Assembly: GCA_050485405.1 (NCBI GenBank)
Contig: JBJHBI010000003.1
Span: 38,356 to 102,355 of the forward strand
Origin: Saliniramus sp050485405
Lineage (GTDB): Bacteria; Pseudomonadota; Alphaproteobacteria; Rhizobiales; Beijerinckiaceae
Length of the DNA: 64,000 nt
Direction: 5' to 3'
Below are positions 7,094-16,199 of this stretch, one piece after another (position 1 is the stretch's first letter; every line of letters starts with the position of its first letter). A program made the position numbers and the translations under genes. The notes below the pieces were generated by a model. It searched no databases, was not told the origin of the DNA, and saw nothing but the letters and a program-made list of their open reading frames with translations.

Positions 7094-9235
7094 TCAGCCG
7101 CGTCCGACCATTGCGAGGAATTCCGCCTCCGTGAGCGTCTCGATACCGAGCTCCGCCGCCTTGGCGAGTTTCGAGCCGGCGCCGGGACCCGCAACCACGA
7201 GATCGGTCTTTTTCGACACCGACCCCGCCACCTTCGCCCCTAGCCGCTCCCCGAGCGCCTTCGCCTCGTCCCGGGTAAGCTGCTCCAGCGACCCGGTGAA
7301 GACGACGGTCTTGCCGGCGATGGGCGACGAGCGGTCGATCGTCTCGGTGAGCGGCTGCGGGGTGACGTGTTCGAGCAGCGCGTCGAGTATCTCGCGATTA
7401 TGGCCTTCGCGGAAGAATTCGACGATCGCATCGGTGACGACCGGCCCCATCCCGTCGATATCGGCGATGGCCGCGCGGGCTTCCGCATCCCCCTCCCCGG
7501 CCTTCAGCGCCGTCTCGCGCAAGCTGTCGAAATCGGCGAAATGGCGCGCGAGCAGCTTGGCCCCGGTTTCGCCGACATGGCGGATGCCGAGCGCGAAGAT
7601 GAAGCGGTTCAACGGCACTTCGCGGCGTTCGTTGATCGCGTCGAACAGGTTGCGCACGCTCTGGCGCCCCCAGCCCTCGCGCGCTTCGAGACGGTTCAGC
7701 GAATTCTCGTTGCGCGCTTCCAGGGTGAAGATGTCCCGCGGCGCCTTGACGAGCCCGTCATCGTAGAAACTCTCGATGCTGCGTCCGCCCAGCCCCTCGA
7801 TATCCATCGCGTTGCGCGAGACGAAATGCTTGAGCCGCTCGCGCGCCTGAGCCGGGCAGACCAGACCGCCTGTGCAGCGCCGCGCCGCATCCTCCTTGCC
7901 GGTGCGTGGATTGACGTCTCGCACGGCATGACTGCCGCAGGCCGGGCAGATCGTGGGGAATTCATAGGGCTTCGCATCGTGGGGGCGCTTGTCGATCACG
8001 ACGTCGAGGACCTTGGGGATGACGTCGCCGGCGCGCAGGACGATCACGGTGTCGCCGATGCGGATGTCGCGGCCCTCGCGGATCTCCTCGCCATTGCCGC
8101 CGATGCCCTTGATGTAGTCCTCGTTGTGCAACGTGGCATTCGACACCACGACGCCGCCCACCGTCACCGGGCGCAGGCGGGCGATGGGGTTGAGGGTGCC
8201 GGTGCGGCCGACATTGATCTCGATCCCCTCCAGAACGGTGAAGGCCTGCTGGGCAGGGAACTTGTGGGCGAGCGCCCAGCGCGGCGCGCGCGAGACATAA
8301 CCGAGGCGTTCCTGCAGGCTGAGATTGTCGACCTTGTAGACGACGCCATCGATATCGTAGCCGAGCGAGGCGCGCTCCTCTTCGATGAAATGGTAATGCG
8401 CGAGCATGTCCTGCGCGCTCTCGCAGCGTTTCATATGGGGGTTGGTGGCAAAGCCCCATTGCTCGAAGGTCTTGACCACCTCGAACTGGGTGCTTGCCGG
8501 CAGCGCATCCATCGCGCCCCAGGCATAGGCGAAGAACTTGAGCGGACGCTGCGCGGTGATGCGCGAATCGAGCTGGCGCAGCGAGCCCGCCGCCGCGTTG
8601 CGCGGATTGGCGAAGACCGGCTTGCCGGCCTCCTCCTGACGCGCGTTGATCGCCGCGAAATCAGCATGCGAGAGATAGATCTCGCCCCTGATCTCGACGA
8701 CGCCCTTCGTCGGTATCTCCTGCGGGATATCGCCGACCGTGCGGGCATTGGCGGTAACGTCCTCGCCCTCGCTGCCATCCCCGCGCGTTGCGGCGGTCAC
8801 GAGCTTGCCGTCCTCGTAGCGCAGGGCGAGCGAGAGCCCGTCGATCTTCGGTTCAGCGGTGAAGGTCAGCGGCTTTTCGCCCAGATTGAGGAAGCGGCGC
8901 ACCCGTGCGACGAAATCCTGCACCTCCTCATCGGCGAAGGCATTGTCGAGGGAGAGCATCGGCACCGAATGGCGCACCTTGGCGAATTTCTCGGACGGTT
9001 TGGCACCCACGCCCGGCGAATCGCCGCCGATCAGCACCGGATGCGCGTTCTCGAGATCGATCAGCCGCTTGCGCAGCCCGTCATATTCCGCATCCGAGAT
9101 CTGCGGCGCATCCTCGCCGTGATAGAGCTCGTCATGCTTCGCGATCTCCTGCGAGAGGCGCTTGTACTCGTTGCGCGCCTGGCGCTCGGTGAGCTCGGTG
9201 ACCGCGATATCGGCGGTGATGGAGCGGCTTGCCAT
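7094..9235 (-). CDS. ligA: NAD-dependent DNA ligase LigA
   Basis: This replicative DNA ligase seals nicks with NAD as the adenylate donor. The adenylation motif KIDG is present in EPKIDGLSLALRYEDG. The other expected domains follow: OB fold, a four-cysteine zinc finger (CPACG ... CTGGLVC), helix-hairpin-helix repeats and a C-terminal BRCT domain (KTVVFTGSLEQLTRDEAK). I chose the ATG at 9235 (MASRSITADIAV), giving 713 residues. The longer open frame adds 44 residues rich in Arg and Pro that are not typical of the family. In many relatives ligA follows recN or ftsZ; here the neighbours are the accessory cluster and a hypothetical gene. Confidence 0.97.
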   Translation of the reverse strand: MASRSITADIAVTELTERQARNEYKRLSQEIAKHDELYHGEDAPQISDAEYDGLRKRLIDLENAHPVLIGGDSPGVGAKPSEKFAKVRHSVPMLSLDNAFADEEVQDFVARVRRFLNLGEKPLTFTAEPKIDGLSLALRYEDGKLVTAATRGDGSEGEDVTANARTVGDIPQEIPTKGVVEIRGEIYLSHADFAAINARQEEAGKPVFANPRNAAAGSLRQLDSRITAQRPLKFFAYAWGAMDALPASTQFEVVKTFEQWGFATNPHMKRCESAQDMLAHYHFIEEERASLGYDIDGVVYKVDNLSLQERLGYVSRAPRWALAHKFPAQQAFTVLEGIEINVGRTGTLNPIARLRPVTVGGVVVSNATLHNEDYIKGIGGNGEEIREGRDIRIGDTVIVLRAGDVIPKVLDVVIDKRPHDAKPYEFPTICPACGSHAVRDVNPRTGKEDAARRCTGGLVCPAQARERLKHFVSRNAMDIEGLGGRSIESFYDDGLVKAPRDIFTLEARNENSLNRLEAREGWGRQSVRNLFDAINERREVPLNRFIFALGIRHVGETGAKLLARHFADFDSLRETALKAGEGDAEARAAIADIDGMGPVVTDAIVEFFREGHNREILDALLEHVTPQPLTETIDRSSPIAGKTVVFTGSLEQLTRDEAKALGERLGAKVAGSVSKKTDLVVAGPGAGSKLAKAAELGIETLTEAEFLAMVGRG

Positions 9236-9529
9236 GGATCGATCATCCCCGTTGCGACCCGCCGCGCGGCGGCTGCGCTTGTTTAGCGCGGCGAGGCGGG
9301 GATGCATAGGTGGGTAGGGAGAGCGGACGGATGTGGGGGAAGGATGCAGCCAGAGACGCGCCGCCATATCGGCACGTCGCCCAAAACGGTTGCGCTCTTG
9401 TCATATATGCAATTTATGTACGTCAAAATGTTACTTTTCCGCTCGGTTTCCGCTTGGTGTATCATTCAGAGCGGGTCAGGCAGACTGAGACTACCGATTG
9501 GAGCGGGCGCACGCAGTGAGGTAACCGGA

Positions 9530-9943
9530 ATGGCACCACGACTCGAAATGCCCCCACTCGATAACAGCGCCAACACCATGGGGCCGACTGCGGAGGGTTC
9601 CGCGCTGCGGCGGGTCAGGACGAACGACGAGTACAAGGCCGTGACTTTGGCCGTTACGGCTTACGCGCCGCCGGATAGCGACGCCTCATTCTGGCAGACC
9701 CTCGAAGACTTCGACCCGGAAACCAAATATGACGGTTTCGATGTCGTGCCGGAGGGCATCTATCTGCGAGACGGCAGCGACGGCGAACCCGTCCGCTTCG
9801 AGGCATCCGGCACGATCTATCTCGCCTTCAAGGGGACCGGAAACCCGGCTGACACTGTTGCCGCCGAGGTCAGAGGCAAACTCTGGCGTGAGGGTGACGT
9901 GCTCAAGGCTGAGGTCACGGACCTGATCCCGCTCATTCCGTAA
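9530..9943 (+). CDS. Hypothetical protein
   Basis: I do not recognise this 137-residue acidic protein. The frame is open much further upstream. The ATG at 9530 was chosen because the upstream residues look like translated promoter DNA, including an AT-rich stretch at 9396-9470. The protein has no signal peptide, no membrane segment and no obvious catalytic motif. The C-terminal half alternates short hydrophobic and charged stretches (GTIYLAFKGTGNPADTVAAEVRG), which suggests a small beta-rich fold. It stands alone on the plus strand, divergent from ligA and ahead of trcR. It is probably real, because the frame stays open with typical codon use to the natural stop. Confidence 0.6.
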   Translation: MAPRLEMPPLDNSANTMGPTAEGSALRRVRTNDEYKAVTLAVTAYAPPDSDASFWQTLEDFDPETKYDGFDVVPEGIYLRDGSDGEPVRFEASGTIYLAFKGTGNPADTVAAEVRGKLWREGDVLKAEVTDLIPLIP

Positions 9944-10076
9944 CGCCGCGCCTTCCCTCCCCCGATCGGCCCGTCGCTTGGCCCACCCGAAAACTCCTGC
10001 AATCTCACGGTAAACGCGATTGCATCCCGACCTGTTGCGCCCTATATTCCGCACGATTCCCTGACATGTCGTCATG

Positions 10077-10107
10077 GTGCGCTCCGGGCCCGACCGGGAC
10101 GGAGCAC
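10077..10107 (+). other. Hairpin in the trcR leader
   Basis: An inverted repeat with arms GTGC-GCTCCG and CGGAGCAC (one bulged base) lies about 70 bp before the GTG start of trcR. It could structure the 5' untranslated region. No run of T follows it, so it is not a plain terminator. Confidence 0.35.
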
Positions 10108-10175
10108 AGGAGATTTTTGGCCCGCGCGCATGGCTGTATCGGCCCCGCGCCGCCGGGATTTTAAGGAGAAGAGCC

Positions 10176-10934
10176 GTGACCACCGGTTTGCTCATGCCCA
10201 AGGCGACCGCCGTCTGGCTGGTCGAGAACACGTCACTGACCTTCGATCAGATCGCCGATTTCTGCAATCTGCACCCGCTCGAGGTGAAGGGCATCGCCGA
10301 TGGCGAGGTCGCAGCCGGCATCAAGGGCGCGGACCCGGTCAATATGGGCCAGCTCACCCGTGAGGAGATCGAGCGCGCTCAGAAGGATCCCGCCCACAAG
10401 CTGCGCCTCGCGCCGCCGAAGGTGAAGATCCCCGAGATGAAGCGCTCCAAGCGCGGTCCGCGCTACACGCCGGTCTCGCGCCGCCAGGACCGCCCGAACG
10501 CGATCCTCTGGCTGTTGCGCAACCATCCCGAATTGAAGGATGCGCAGATCATGCGGCTGGTGGGCACCACCAAGACCACGATCCAGCAGATCCGCGACCG
10601 TACCCACTGGAACTCCGCGCAGCTGCAGCCGCTCGATCCGGTGACGCTCGGGCTCTGCTCGCAGATCGATCTCGATCTCGAGGTCAAGCGTTCGGCCAAG
10701 GATCGTCCCGCCGTCGCGCCGGCACCCGCCGACGACACGCTGCTGCCGACCGATCTCAGCCTCGCCGATCAGCCCGAGATCAGCGATCAGGCGCTCGCCG
10801 AGAACGCCTTCGGCGACAGCCCCGCCCCCGAGCGCAAGCGTGAGGAGGAAGAACGGTTCGACGCGGATTCGGTCTTCGCCAAGCTCAAGGGCCTCAAGCG
10901 TGAGGGTGACGAGGGCGAGGACGGCGACCGCTGA
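10176..10934 (+). CDS. trcR: TrcR-type (DUF1013) regulator
   Basis: This 252-residue protein of the alphaproteobacteria-specific DUF1013 family is usually annotated as the cell cycle transcriptional regulator TrcR. The conserved N-terminus LLMPKATAVWLVENT is followed by two helix-turn-helix-like segments: LTFDQIADFCNLHPLEVKGIADGE, and NAILWLLRNHPELKDAQIMRLVGTTKTTIQQIRDRTHW. The C-terminal 80 residues are acidic and low in complexity. I chose the GTG at 10176 because a good ribosome binding site, AAGGAGA, lies just upstream and the next Met would remove conserved residues. The gene stands alone with about 230 bp of leader. The family call is firm; the regulated genes are not visible here. Confidence 0.88.
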   Translation: MTTGLLMPKATAVWLVENTSLTFDQIADFCNLHPLEVKGIADGEVAAGIKGADPVNMGQLTREEIERAQKDPAHKLRLAPPKVKIPEMKRSKRGPRYTPVSRRQDRPNAILWLLRNHPELKDAQIMRLVGTTKTTIQQIRDRTHWNSAQLQPLDPVTLGLCSQIDLDLEVKRSAKDRPAVAPAPADDTLLPTDLSLADQPEISDQALAENAFGDSPAPERKREEEERFDADSVFAKLKGLKREGDEGEDGDR

Positions 10935-11034
10935 GGCAACTCGTTTCGCGGCGAGTGGATTCGCGGATTGACCGCGCGCGATGCAGGGTGTTCCCTGCGC
11001 AGATGACCGTGATTGCGAGTTCTGTCTGATCGTT

Positions 11035-11667
11035 ATGCGCCAATCCAATCTCTATGCCCTGCCGAATCTCCTGACCTACGGGCGCTGCCTCGCGGTGCCC
11101 GTGGTCGTCGCGTTTCTCTTCTGGCCCGAGGAGCACTGGGCGCGCTGGTGGGCGCTCGGCCTGTTCGTCGCCGCCGCCGTCACCGATTACTTCGACGGCT
11201 ATCTCGCCCGCGCCTGGAACCAGCAATCGGCTTTGGGCCGCATGCTCGATCCCATCGCCGACAAGCTGCTCGTCGCGGCGGTTCTGATGATGCTGGTTGC
11301 CGACGGCACCATTGCCGGGCTTTCGCTCTGGGCGGCGATCGTGATCCTCCTGCGCGAGATCCTGGTCTCTGGCCTGCGCGAATATCTCGCCGATCTGAAG
11401 GTCAGCGTACCGGTCAGCGCCGTGGCCAAGTGGAAGACGACGATGCAGCTCGTCGCGGTCGGATTCCTCGTGGCCGGCCCGGCCGGCGAAGTGATCCTGC
11501 CCGGCACTATCCTGATCGGCACCGTGCTGTTGTGGATCTCGGCGATTCTCACCATCTACACAGGCTGGGATTACCTGCGCGCGAGCCTCGATCACATGGT
11601 CGAGGATATTCCCGTCGCGCAGGAAGCCGGCAATCCCGGCGAGAAAGGCAGGGAGGACGGCGCGTGA
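11035..11667 (+). CDS. pgsA: CDP-diacylglycerol-glycerol-3-phosphate 3-phosphatidyltransferase
   Basis: This integral membrane enzyme of phosphatidylglycerol synthesis joins CDP-diacylglycerol and glycerol-3-phosphate. The CDP-alcohol phosphotransferase signature is complete: D54-G55-x2-A58-R59-x8-G68-x3-D72-x3-D76. The 210 residues contain several hydrophobic segments, as expected. The ATG at 11035 (MRQSNLYALPNLLTYGR) was chosen because this N-terminus is conserved in the family; the longer frame adds a Cys-rich non-conserved stretch. The stop codon overlaps the GTG of moaD, so the gene is translationally coupled to molybdopterin synthase genes. This arrangement is common in Rhizobiales. Confidence 0.95.
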   Translation: MRQSNLYALPNLLTYGRCLAVPVVVAFLFWPEEHWARWWALGLFVAAAVTDYFDGYLARAWNQQSALGRMLDPIADKLLVAAVLMMLVADGTIAGLSLWAAIVILLREILVSGLREYLADLKVSVPVSAVAKWKTTMQLVAVGFLVAGPAGEVILPGTILIGTVLLWISAILTIYTGWDYLRASLDHMVEDIPVAQEAGNPGEKGREDGA

Positions 11668-11921
11668 GCGTGAAAATCGTCTATTTCGCCTGGGTGCGCG
11701 AGCGCATCGGCAAGACCGAGGAAACGCTCGATCCGCCGGCGGATATCGCCACCGTAGCCGATCTCGCGGGATGGCTGGCCGAGCGCGGCGAGGAATACGC
11801 CTATGCCTTCGAGAACCCGCAGATCGTGCGTGCGGCCATCGATCACGAGCATGTCAAACCCGATACGCCGATCGCCGGCGCGCGCGAGATCGCGTTCTTC
11901 CCGCCCATGACCGGCGGCTGA
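11664..11921 (+). CDS. moaD: Molybdopterin synthase sulfur carrier subunit
   Basis: This 85-residue ubiquitin-fold protein ends in the required Gly-Gly (FPPMTGG). That C-terminus is adenylated and thiocarboxylated to carry sulfur into molybdopterin. The GTG at 11664 overlaps the TGA of pgsA (GTGA). It is followed by moaE 9 bp downstream, its heterotetramer partner. The family, length and context all agree. Confidence 0.93.
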   Translation: MSVKIVYFAWVRERIGKTEETLDPPADIATVADLAGWLAERGEEYAYAFENPQIVRAAIDHEHVKPDTPIAGAREIAFFPPMTGG

Positions 11922-11930
11922 GGCGCGGCC

Positions 11931-12413
11931 ATGACTGCGCAAGCCCCCCCTGCCCTCGCGCCCGTGATTCGCATCCAGCGCGAGGATTTCGACATCGCCG
12001 CCGAGATCGCGGCGCTCAGCCGGGGCCGCGCCGATATCGGCGCGCTCGCCACCTTCACCGGCCTGTGCCGCGACGAGGGCGGCCGGCTCTCGGCGCTGGA
12101 GCTCGAACATTATCCGGGCATGGCCGAGGCCGAACTCGCCCGCGTCGCCGGCGAAGCCGCCCGGCGCTGGCCGCTGACGGGGCTCGTGGCGATCCACCGC
12201 TACGGGCTGATTCGTCCGGGCGAGAACATCGTGCTCGTCATCGCCGCCTCCTCGCACCGCCATGCGGCGTTTTCCGGTGCGGAATTCATGATGGATTTCC
12301 TCAAGACCCGCGCCCCGTTCTGGAAACGCGAGCATCTCGTGACCGGCGAGACGGGCGGCTGGGTCGAGGCGCGCGACGCCGACGATGCCGCTCTCGAACG
12401 CTGGCGCGTATGA
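11931..12413 (+). CDS. moaE: Molybdopterin synthase catalytic subunit
   Basis: The 160-residue large subunit of molybdopterin synthase converts precursor Z (cyclic pyranopterin monophosphate) to molybdopterin using MoaD thiocarboxylate. Conserved features include the FTGLCRDEGG loop, LELEHYPGMAEAEL, the HRYGLIRPGE segment and the catalytic region SSHRHAAF. The active-site lysine lies in FLKTRAPFWKRE. It follows moaD in the same transcript. The other molybdopterin genes (moaA, moaC, moeA) are not in the window. Confidence 0.95.
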   Translation: MTAQAPPALAPVIRIQREDFDIAAEIAALSRGRADIGALATFTGLCRDEGGRLSALELEHYPGMAEAELARVAGEAARRWPLTGLVAIHRYGLIRPGENIVLVIAASSHRHAAFSGAEFMMDFLKTRAPFWKREHLVTGETGGWVEARDADDAALERWRV

Positions 12414-12501
12414 ACCCGCGCCTTCACGCTTGAACCGCGGGGCAACCTGACCCATAGCTTGGGGCCGCAGCAATCAAGAAAAGCCTGGGAGGCCGGGGAT
12501 A

Positions 12502-14109
12502 GTGACTGTCATCCAGAGCCAGATCGACGTGAAAGCGCAGAGCGCGCAGGAAAATGCAGCGCAATGGGCGCGCCTCGCCGAGGAATTGCGCCATCGCCGC
12601 GAAGCGGTCGCTGCGGGCGGTTCGCAGCGCGCCCGCGAGCGCCATCTCGCCCGGGGCAAGCTTCTGCCGCGCGAGCGCGTCATGCGCCTGCTCGATCCCG
12701 GCGCGCCTTTTCTCGAGATCGGGGCGCTGGCGGCTTTCGGCATGTATGACGACGCCATTCACGGGGCCGGGCTGATCACCGGGATCGGGCGCGTGGCGGG
12801 CCGCGAGGTGATGATCGTGTGCAACGATTCCACCATCAAGGGCGGCACCTATTATCCCATGACGGTGAAGAAGCATCTGCGCGCGCAGGAAATCGCCCGC
12901 GAGAATCGCCTGCCCTGCATCTATCTCGTCGATTCGGGCGGCGCCAACCTGCCGCATCAGACGGAAGTCTTTCCCGATCGCGAGCATTTCGGGCGCATCT
13001 TCTACAATCAGGCGACGCTCTCCTCGATGGGTATCCCCCAGATCGCCTGCGTCATGGGCTCCTGCACCGCCGGTGGCGCCTATGTGCCGGCCATGTCGGA
13101 CGAGACCGTGATCGTGCGCCGCCAGGGCACCATCTTCCTCGGCGGCCCGCCGCTGGTGAAGGCGGCGACGGGCGAGGTTGTGTCGGCGGAGGATCTCGGC
13201 GGCGCCGATGTGCATGCGCGCCAGTCCGGCGTGGCCGATCACTATGCCACCGACGACGTGCACGCGCTCTCCATCGTGCGACGGATCGTGGGAACCCTCA
13301 ACACCCGCAAGCAGACCGATCTCGCCATCGCCGAGGCGGTCGAGCCTCTCTACGATACCGCCGAGCTCGACGCGATCGTCCCCACCGATCTGAAGAAACA
13401 ATACGATATCCGCGAGTTGATCGCGCGGCTCGTCGACGGATCGGAATTCGACGAGTTCAAGCGCCTCTACGGCACGACGCTGATTACCGGTTTCGCGCGG
13501 CTGATGGGGATGCCGGTGGGCATCATCGCCAATAACGGGATTCTCTTCTCGGAAAGCGCCCAGAAAGGCGCGCATTTCATCGAATTGTGCTGCCAGCGCC
13601 GGATCCCGCTGCTCTTCCTGCAAAACATCACCGGCTTCATGGTCGGGCGCGAATACGAGGCGGGCGGCATCGCCAAGGACGGAGCGAAGCTCGTCACGGC
13701 AGTGGCCTGCGCGCAGGTGCCGAAGCTCACCCTGCTCGTCGGCGGATCGTTCGGAGCGGGCAATTACGGCATGTGCGGGCGCGCCTATTCCCCGCGTTTT
13801 CTCTTCACCTGGCCGAATTCACGCATCTCGGTAATGGGCGGCGAGCAGGCGGCGAGCGTGCTCGCCACCGTCAAGCGCGACAATCTGGAAGCCGAGGGCA
13901 AATCCTGGCCGGCGGCGGAAGAAGAAGCCTTCAAGGACCCGATCCGCGCCAAATACGAGGAAGAAGGCTCGCCGTATTATGCCACCGCGCGGCTGTGGGA
14001 TGACGGGATCATCCTGCCCTCCGAGACCCGTCGCGTACTCGGCCTCGCCCTCGCTGCGACGCTGAACGCCCCGGTGCCCGAAACCCGCTTCGGCGTGTTC
14101 CGGATGTAA
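12502..14109 (+). CDS. Methylcrotonyl-CoA carboxylase beta (carboxyltransferase) subunit
   Basis: This 535-residue biotin-dependent carboxyltransferase transfers CO2 from carboxybiotin to an acyl-CoA. The blocks SGGANLPHQTEVFPD, FGRIFYNQATLSSMGIPQIA and MGSCTAGGAYVPAMSDE are characteristic of the methylcrotonyl-CoA carboxylase beta subunit of leucine degradation. They fit that subunit better than propionyl-CoA carboxylase. Translation probably starts at GTG 12502. The biotin carboxylase/BCCP alpha subunit, isovaleryl-CoA dehydrogenase and HMG-CoA lyase, which usually accompany this gene, are absent from the window. Its downstream neighbour is a convergent methylmalonyl-CoA mutase subunit gene. 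A geranyl-CoA or other acyl-CoA substrate cannot be excluded. Confidence 0.88.
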   Translation: MTVIQSQIDVKAQSAQENAAQWARLAEELRHRREAVAAGGSQRARERHLARGKLLPRERVMRLLDPGAPFLEIGALAAFGMYDDAIHGAGLITGIGRVAGREVMIVCNDSTIKGGTYYPMTVKKHLRAQEIARENRLPCIYLVDSGGANLPHQTEVFPDREHFGRIFYNQATLSSMGIPQIACVMGSCTAGGAYVPAMSDETVIVRRQGTIFLGGPPLVKAATGEVVSAEDLGGADVHARQSGVADHYATDDVHALSIVRRIVGTLNTRKQTDLAIAEAVEPLYDTAELDAIVPTDLKKQYDIRELIARLVDGSEFDEFKRLYGTTLITGFARLMGMPVGIIANNGILFSESAQKGAHFIELCCQRRIPLLFLQNITGFMVGREYEAGGIAKDGAKLVTAVACAQVPKLTLLVGGSFGAGNYGMCGRAYSPRFLFTWPNSRISVMGGEQAASVLATVKRDNLEAEGKSWPAAEEEAFKDPIRAKYEEEGSPYYATARLWDDGIILPSETRRVLGLALAATLNAPVPETRFGVFRM

Positions 14110-14133
14110 TCGAGGGATACGGGAAGCGCGGCC

Positions 14134-16107
14134 TCAGAACGCCTCGCTGCGCTCCCCGGCAATCACGGCCCAGGCCTCACCGAGCAGTGCCAGCAGATCG
14201 CAGCCCTGATGCAGGAAGGCGTCGACGCCGGCCTCACGCATCGGCGCTTCGAGGTCCTCGGGATGTCCGGCGAGGAAAAGGATTGCGCAGCCCGCTTCCT
14301 TGAGAGCACGTGCGGCCTCCGCGCCGTGTTCGGCATAGAGCGCATCGCTCGAACATAGGCAGGCGGCACTGGCACCGCTTTCCGCAAACGCCTTTGCGAG
14401 CGCCTGCGGATCGTTGAAACCATCCTCGCCAATCGCCGCGATTCCGCCCGCCGCGAAAGCGTTGCGGGCAAAGCCGGCGCGGGTGTTGAACTGGGCGAGC
14501 TTGCCGAGATTGGCGAGGAAGAGCGTGGGGCGCGCGCCGTGATCGGCCAGATGCTGGTCGGAGCGATCACGCAGATGCTCGTAGGGCTCGGCCTCGCGCC
14601 GGTCCGGCAGGGCCGAGAGCAGGGTCGGCGAAATGCCCGGCGGCGGATCGGCGGGCGGACGCGCCGCGCCGCCCTCGCCGATCGCAGTAACGAGATCGGC
14701 AAAGCCCGCCGGCATCGCCGCCTTCTTCGGCTCCGGCATCGCCTCGGGGGGCTCGCGCAGGGCCACGTCGACCGGTTTCTCGTCAAGATCGGGAAAGGCG
14801 CTGACGCCGGTGATCGGCGCGCGCCGATCGGCAATTGCCGCGGCGCGTGTGGCGCGCACCTCGCCGATCCGCACCTGGAGCGCGCTGGAGGCGAGGCTGC
14901 CCACGATGCCGCCCTCCGATTCGATCTGCTGGAAGGCCTCCCAGGCCGTCTCGCACAATGCCTCGGTGAGGGCCTCGTAGCCACCGGCGCCCGCAGCCGG
15001 ATCGGCGACGCGCCACAGATTGCTCTCCTGGAGCAGGATGTGCTGCGTGTTGCGCGCGACGCGCCGGGCGAAAGCGTCGGGCAGGCCGAGCGCCGCGGTG
15101 AAGGGCGTGACCGTGATCGCATCCGCACCGCCGATCCCGGCGGAGAAGGTCGCGATCGTGGCGCGCAGGAGGTTGACCCAGGGGTCGCGCTGAGTGGTCA
15201 TGCGCCAGGCGGTCTCGGCATGCAGCCGGATCGACACCGGATCGAGCCCGGCTGCGGCTTCGACGCGCGCCCAGAGGCGGCGCAGAGCGCGGAATTTCGC
15301 GATGGTGGTGAACTGGTCCGAATCGGCGGCGAGCATGAAAGCGAGGTTGCGCCGGCCCTGATCGGGAGCGATTCCCGCCGCCTCCTGCGCCCGCCAATAA
15401 GCCAGAGCCGTGGCCAGAACGGCGGCGAGTTCCTGCGCCTCGCCTGCCCCCGCCTCGTGATAGGGCCGGCCATCCGCGAGGAAGACCGTTCCGGCAAAGC
15501 CCATTCCCGCCAGCGCGCCAGCCGTCTCGCCGCAGCGTTCGGCGATCATCTCCCAACCGGCGGAGAAGCCTCCGTCGCAGGCGGCGGCGCCGATCGGATC
15601 GAGGGCGAGATCGGCGTCGAGCACATTGAGCGACAGCCCGCGCCGGGCGGCCAATGCGATCAGGGCCGCTGCCGCGTGGCGCCCCGCGCGACCGGCATCG
15701 AGGCGGATCCGCACGATATCGAGCAGCACCCCGTCGAGAGCGGCGTCGAGATCATCGAGCGTCGCGATCCGCAAACCATAGCCGCGCGCAGAACGGGCAC
15801 CGTCGAAAACCAGCGCGAGCGCATCCGCCCCGCCTTCCAGATCTTCCAGCGCCTGGGCCGCAGCCGCGCCGGTCTTCGGATGATCGATACGCTGGGCGAC
15901 CCGCCACGGGGCATGCTCGGCGCGCAGGGGTTGGGCCTGCGCGATCGCCGCGGCATAGAGCGGATCGATGCGAATACCGTCGGCGGTATGCGAGACGAGG
16001 GCTTCCTCGAAGTCGCTGCCCTTGAGCACGCCTTCGACGAGGCGCATCCAGTCCTCGCGGGTCGCAGCCGGAAAGGCCGCACCCGCGGATGCTTGCTGAT
16101 CGGTCAT
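14134..16107 (-). CDS. mutA: Methylmalonyl-CoA mutase small (non-catalytic) subunit
   Basis: The 657-residue protein has the (beta/alpha)8 barrel of methylmalonyl-CoA mutase followed by a flavodoxin-like domain. The barrel blocks are recognisable, for example RIRLDAG, FMLAADSDQFTTIAKFRALRRLW and NTQHILLQESNLWRVADPA. The C-terminal domain lacks the DxHxxG motif that anchors cobalamin (it reads DALYAEHGAEA), so this is the small subunit that pairs with a catalytic MutB. No mutB is in the window. The ATG at 16107 (MTDQQ) is preceded by GGGAAA and is preferred over one four codons upstream. The gene lies 92 bp downstream of metW on the same strand. Confidence 0.88.
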   Translation of the reverse strand: MTDQQASAGAAFPAATREDWMRLVEGVLKGSDFEEALVSHTADGIRIDPLYAAAIAQAQPLRAEHAPWRVAQRIDHPKTGAAAAQALEDLEGGADALALVFDGARSARGYGLRIATLDDLDAALDGVLLDIVRIRLDAGRAGRHAAAALIALAARRGLSLNVLDADLALDPIGAAACDGGFSAGWEMIAERCGETAGALAGMGFAGTVFLADGRPYHEAGAGEAQELAAVLATALAYWRAQEAAGIAPDQGRRNLAFMLAADSDQFTTIAKFRALRRLWARVEAAAGLDPVSIRLHAETAWRMTTQRDPWVNLLRATIATFSAGIGGADAITVTPFTAALGLPDAFARRVARNTQHILLQESNLWRVADPAAGAGGYEALTEALCETAWEAFQQIESEGGIVGSLASSALQVRIGEVRATRAAAIADRRAPITGVSAFPDLDEKPVDVALREPPEAMPEPKKAAMPAGFADLVTAIGEGGAARPPADPPPGISPTLLSALPDRREAEPYEHLRDRSDQHLADHGARPTLFLANLGKLAQFNTRAGFARNAFAAGGIAAIGEDGFNDPQALAKAFAESGASAACLCSSDALYAEHGAEAARALKEAGCAILFLAGHPEDLEAPMREAGVDAFLHQGCDLLALLGEAWAVIAGERSEAF

Positions 16108-16199
16108 CGTTTCCCACACTGCGTGACGCTTCGGCAGGCTCTTTTTGCCCGGTTTTCGCGCAGATGGCTACCGCTCCCGTGCAGATACGGATCGGTGAA

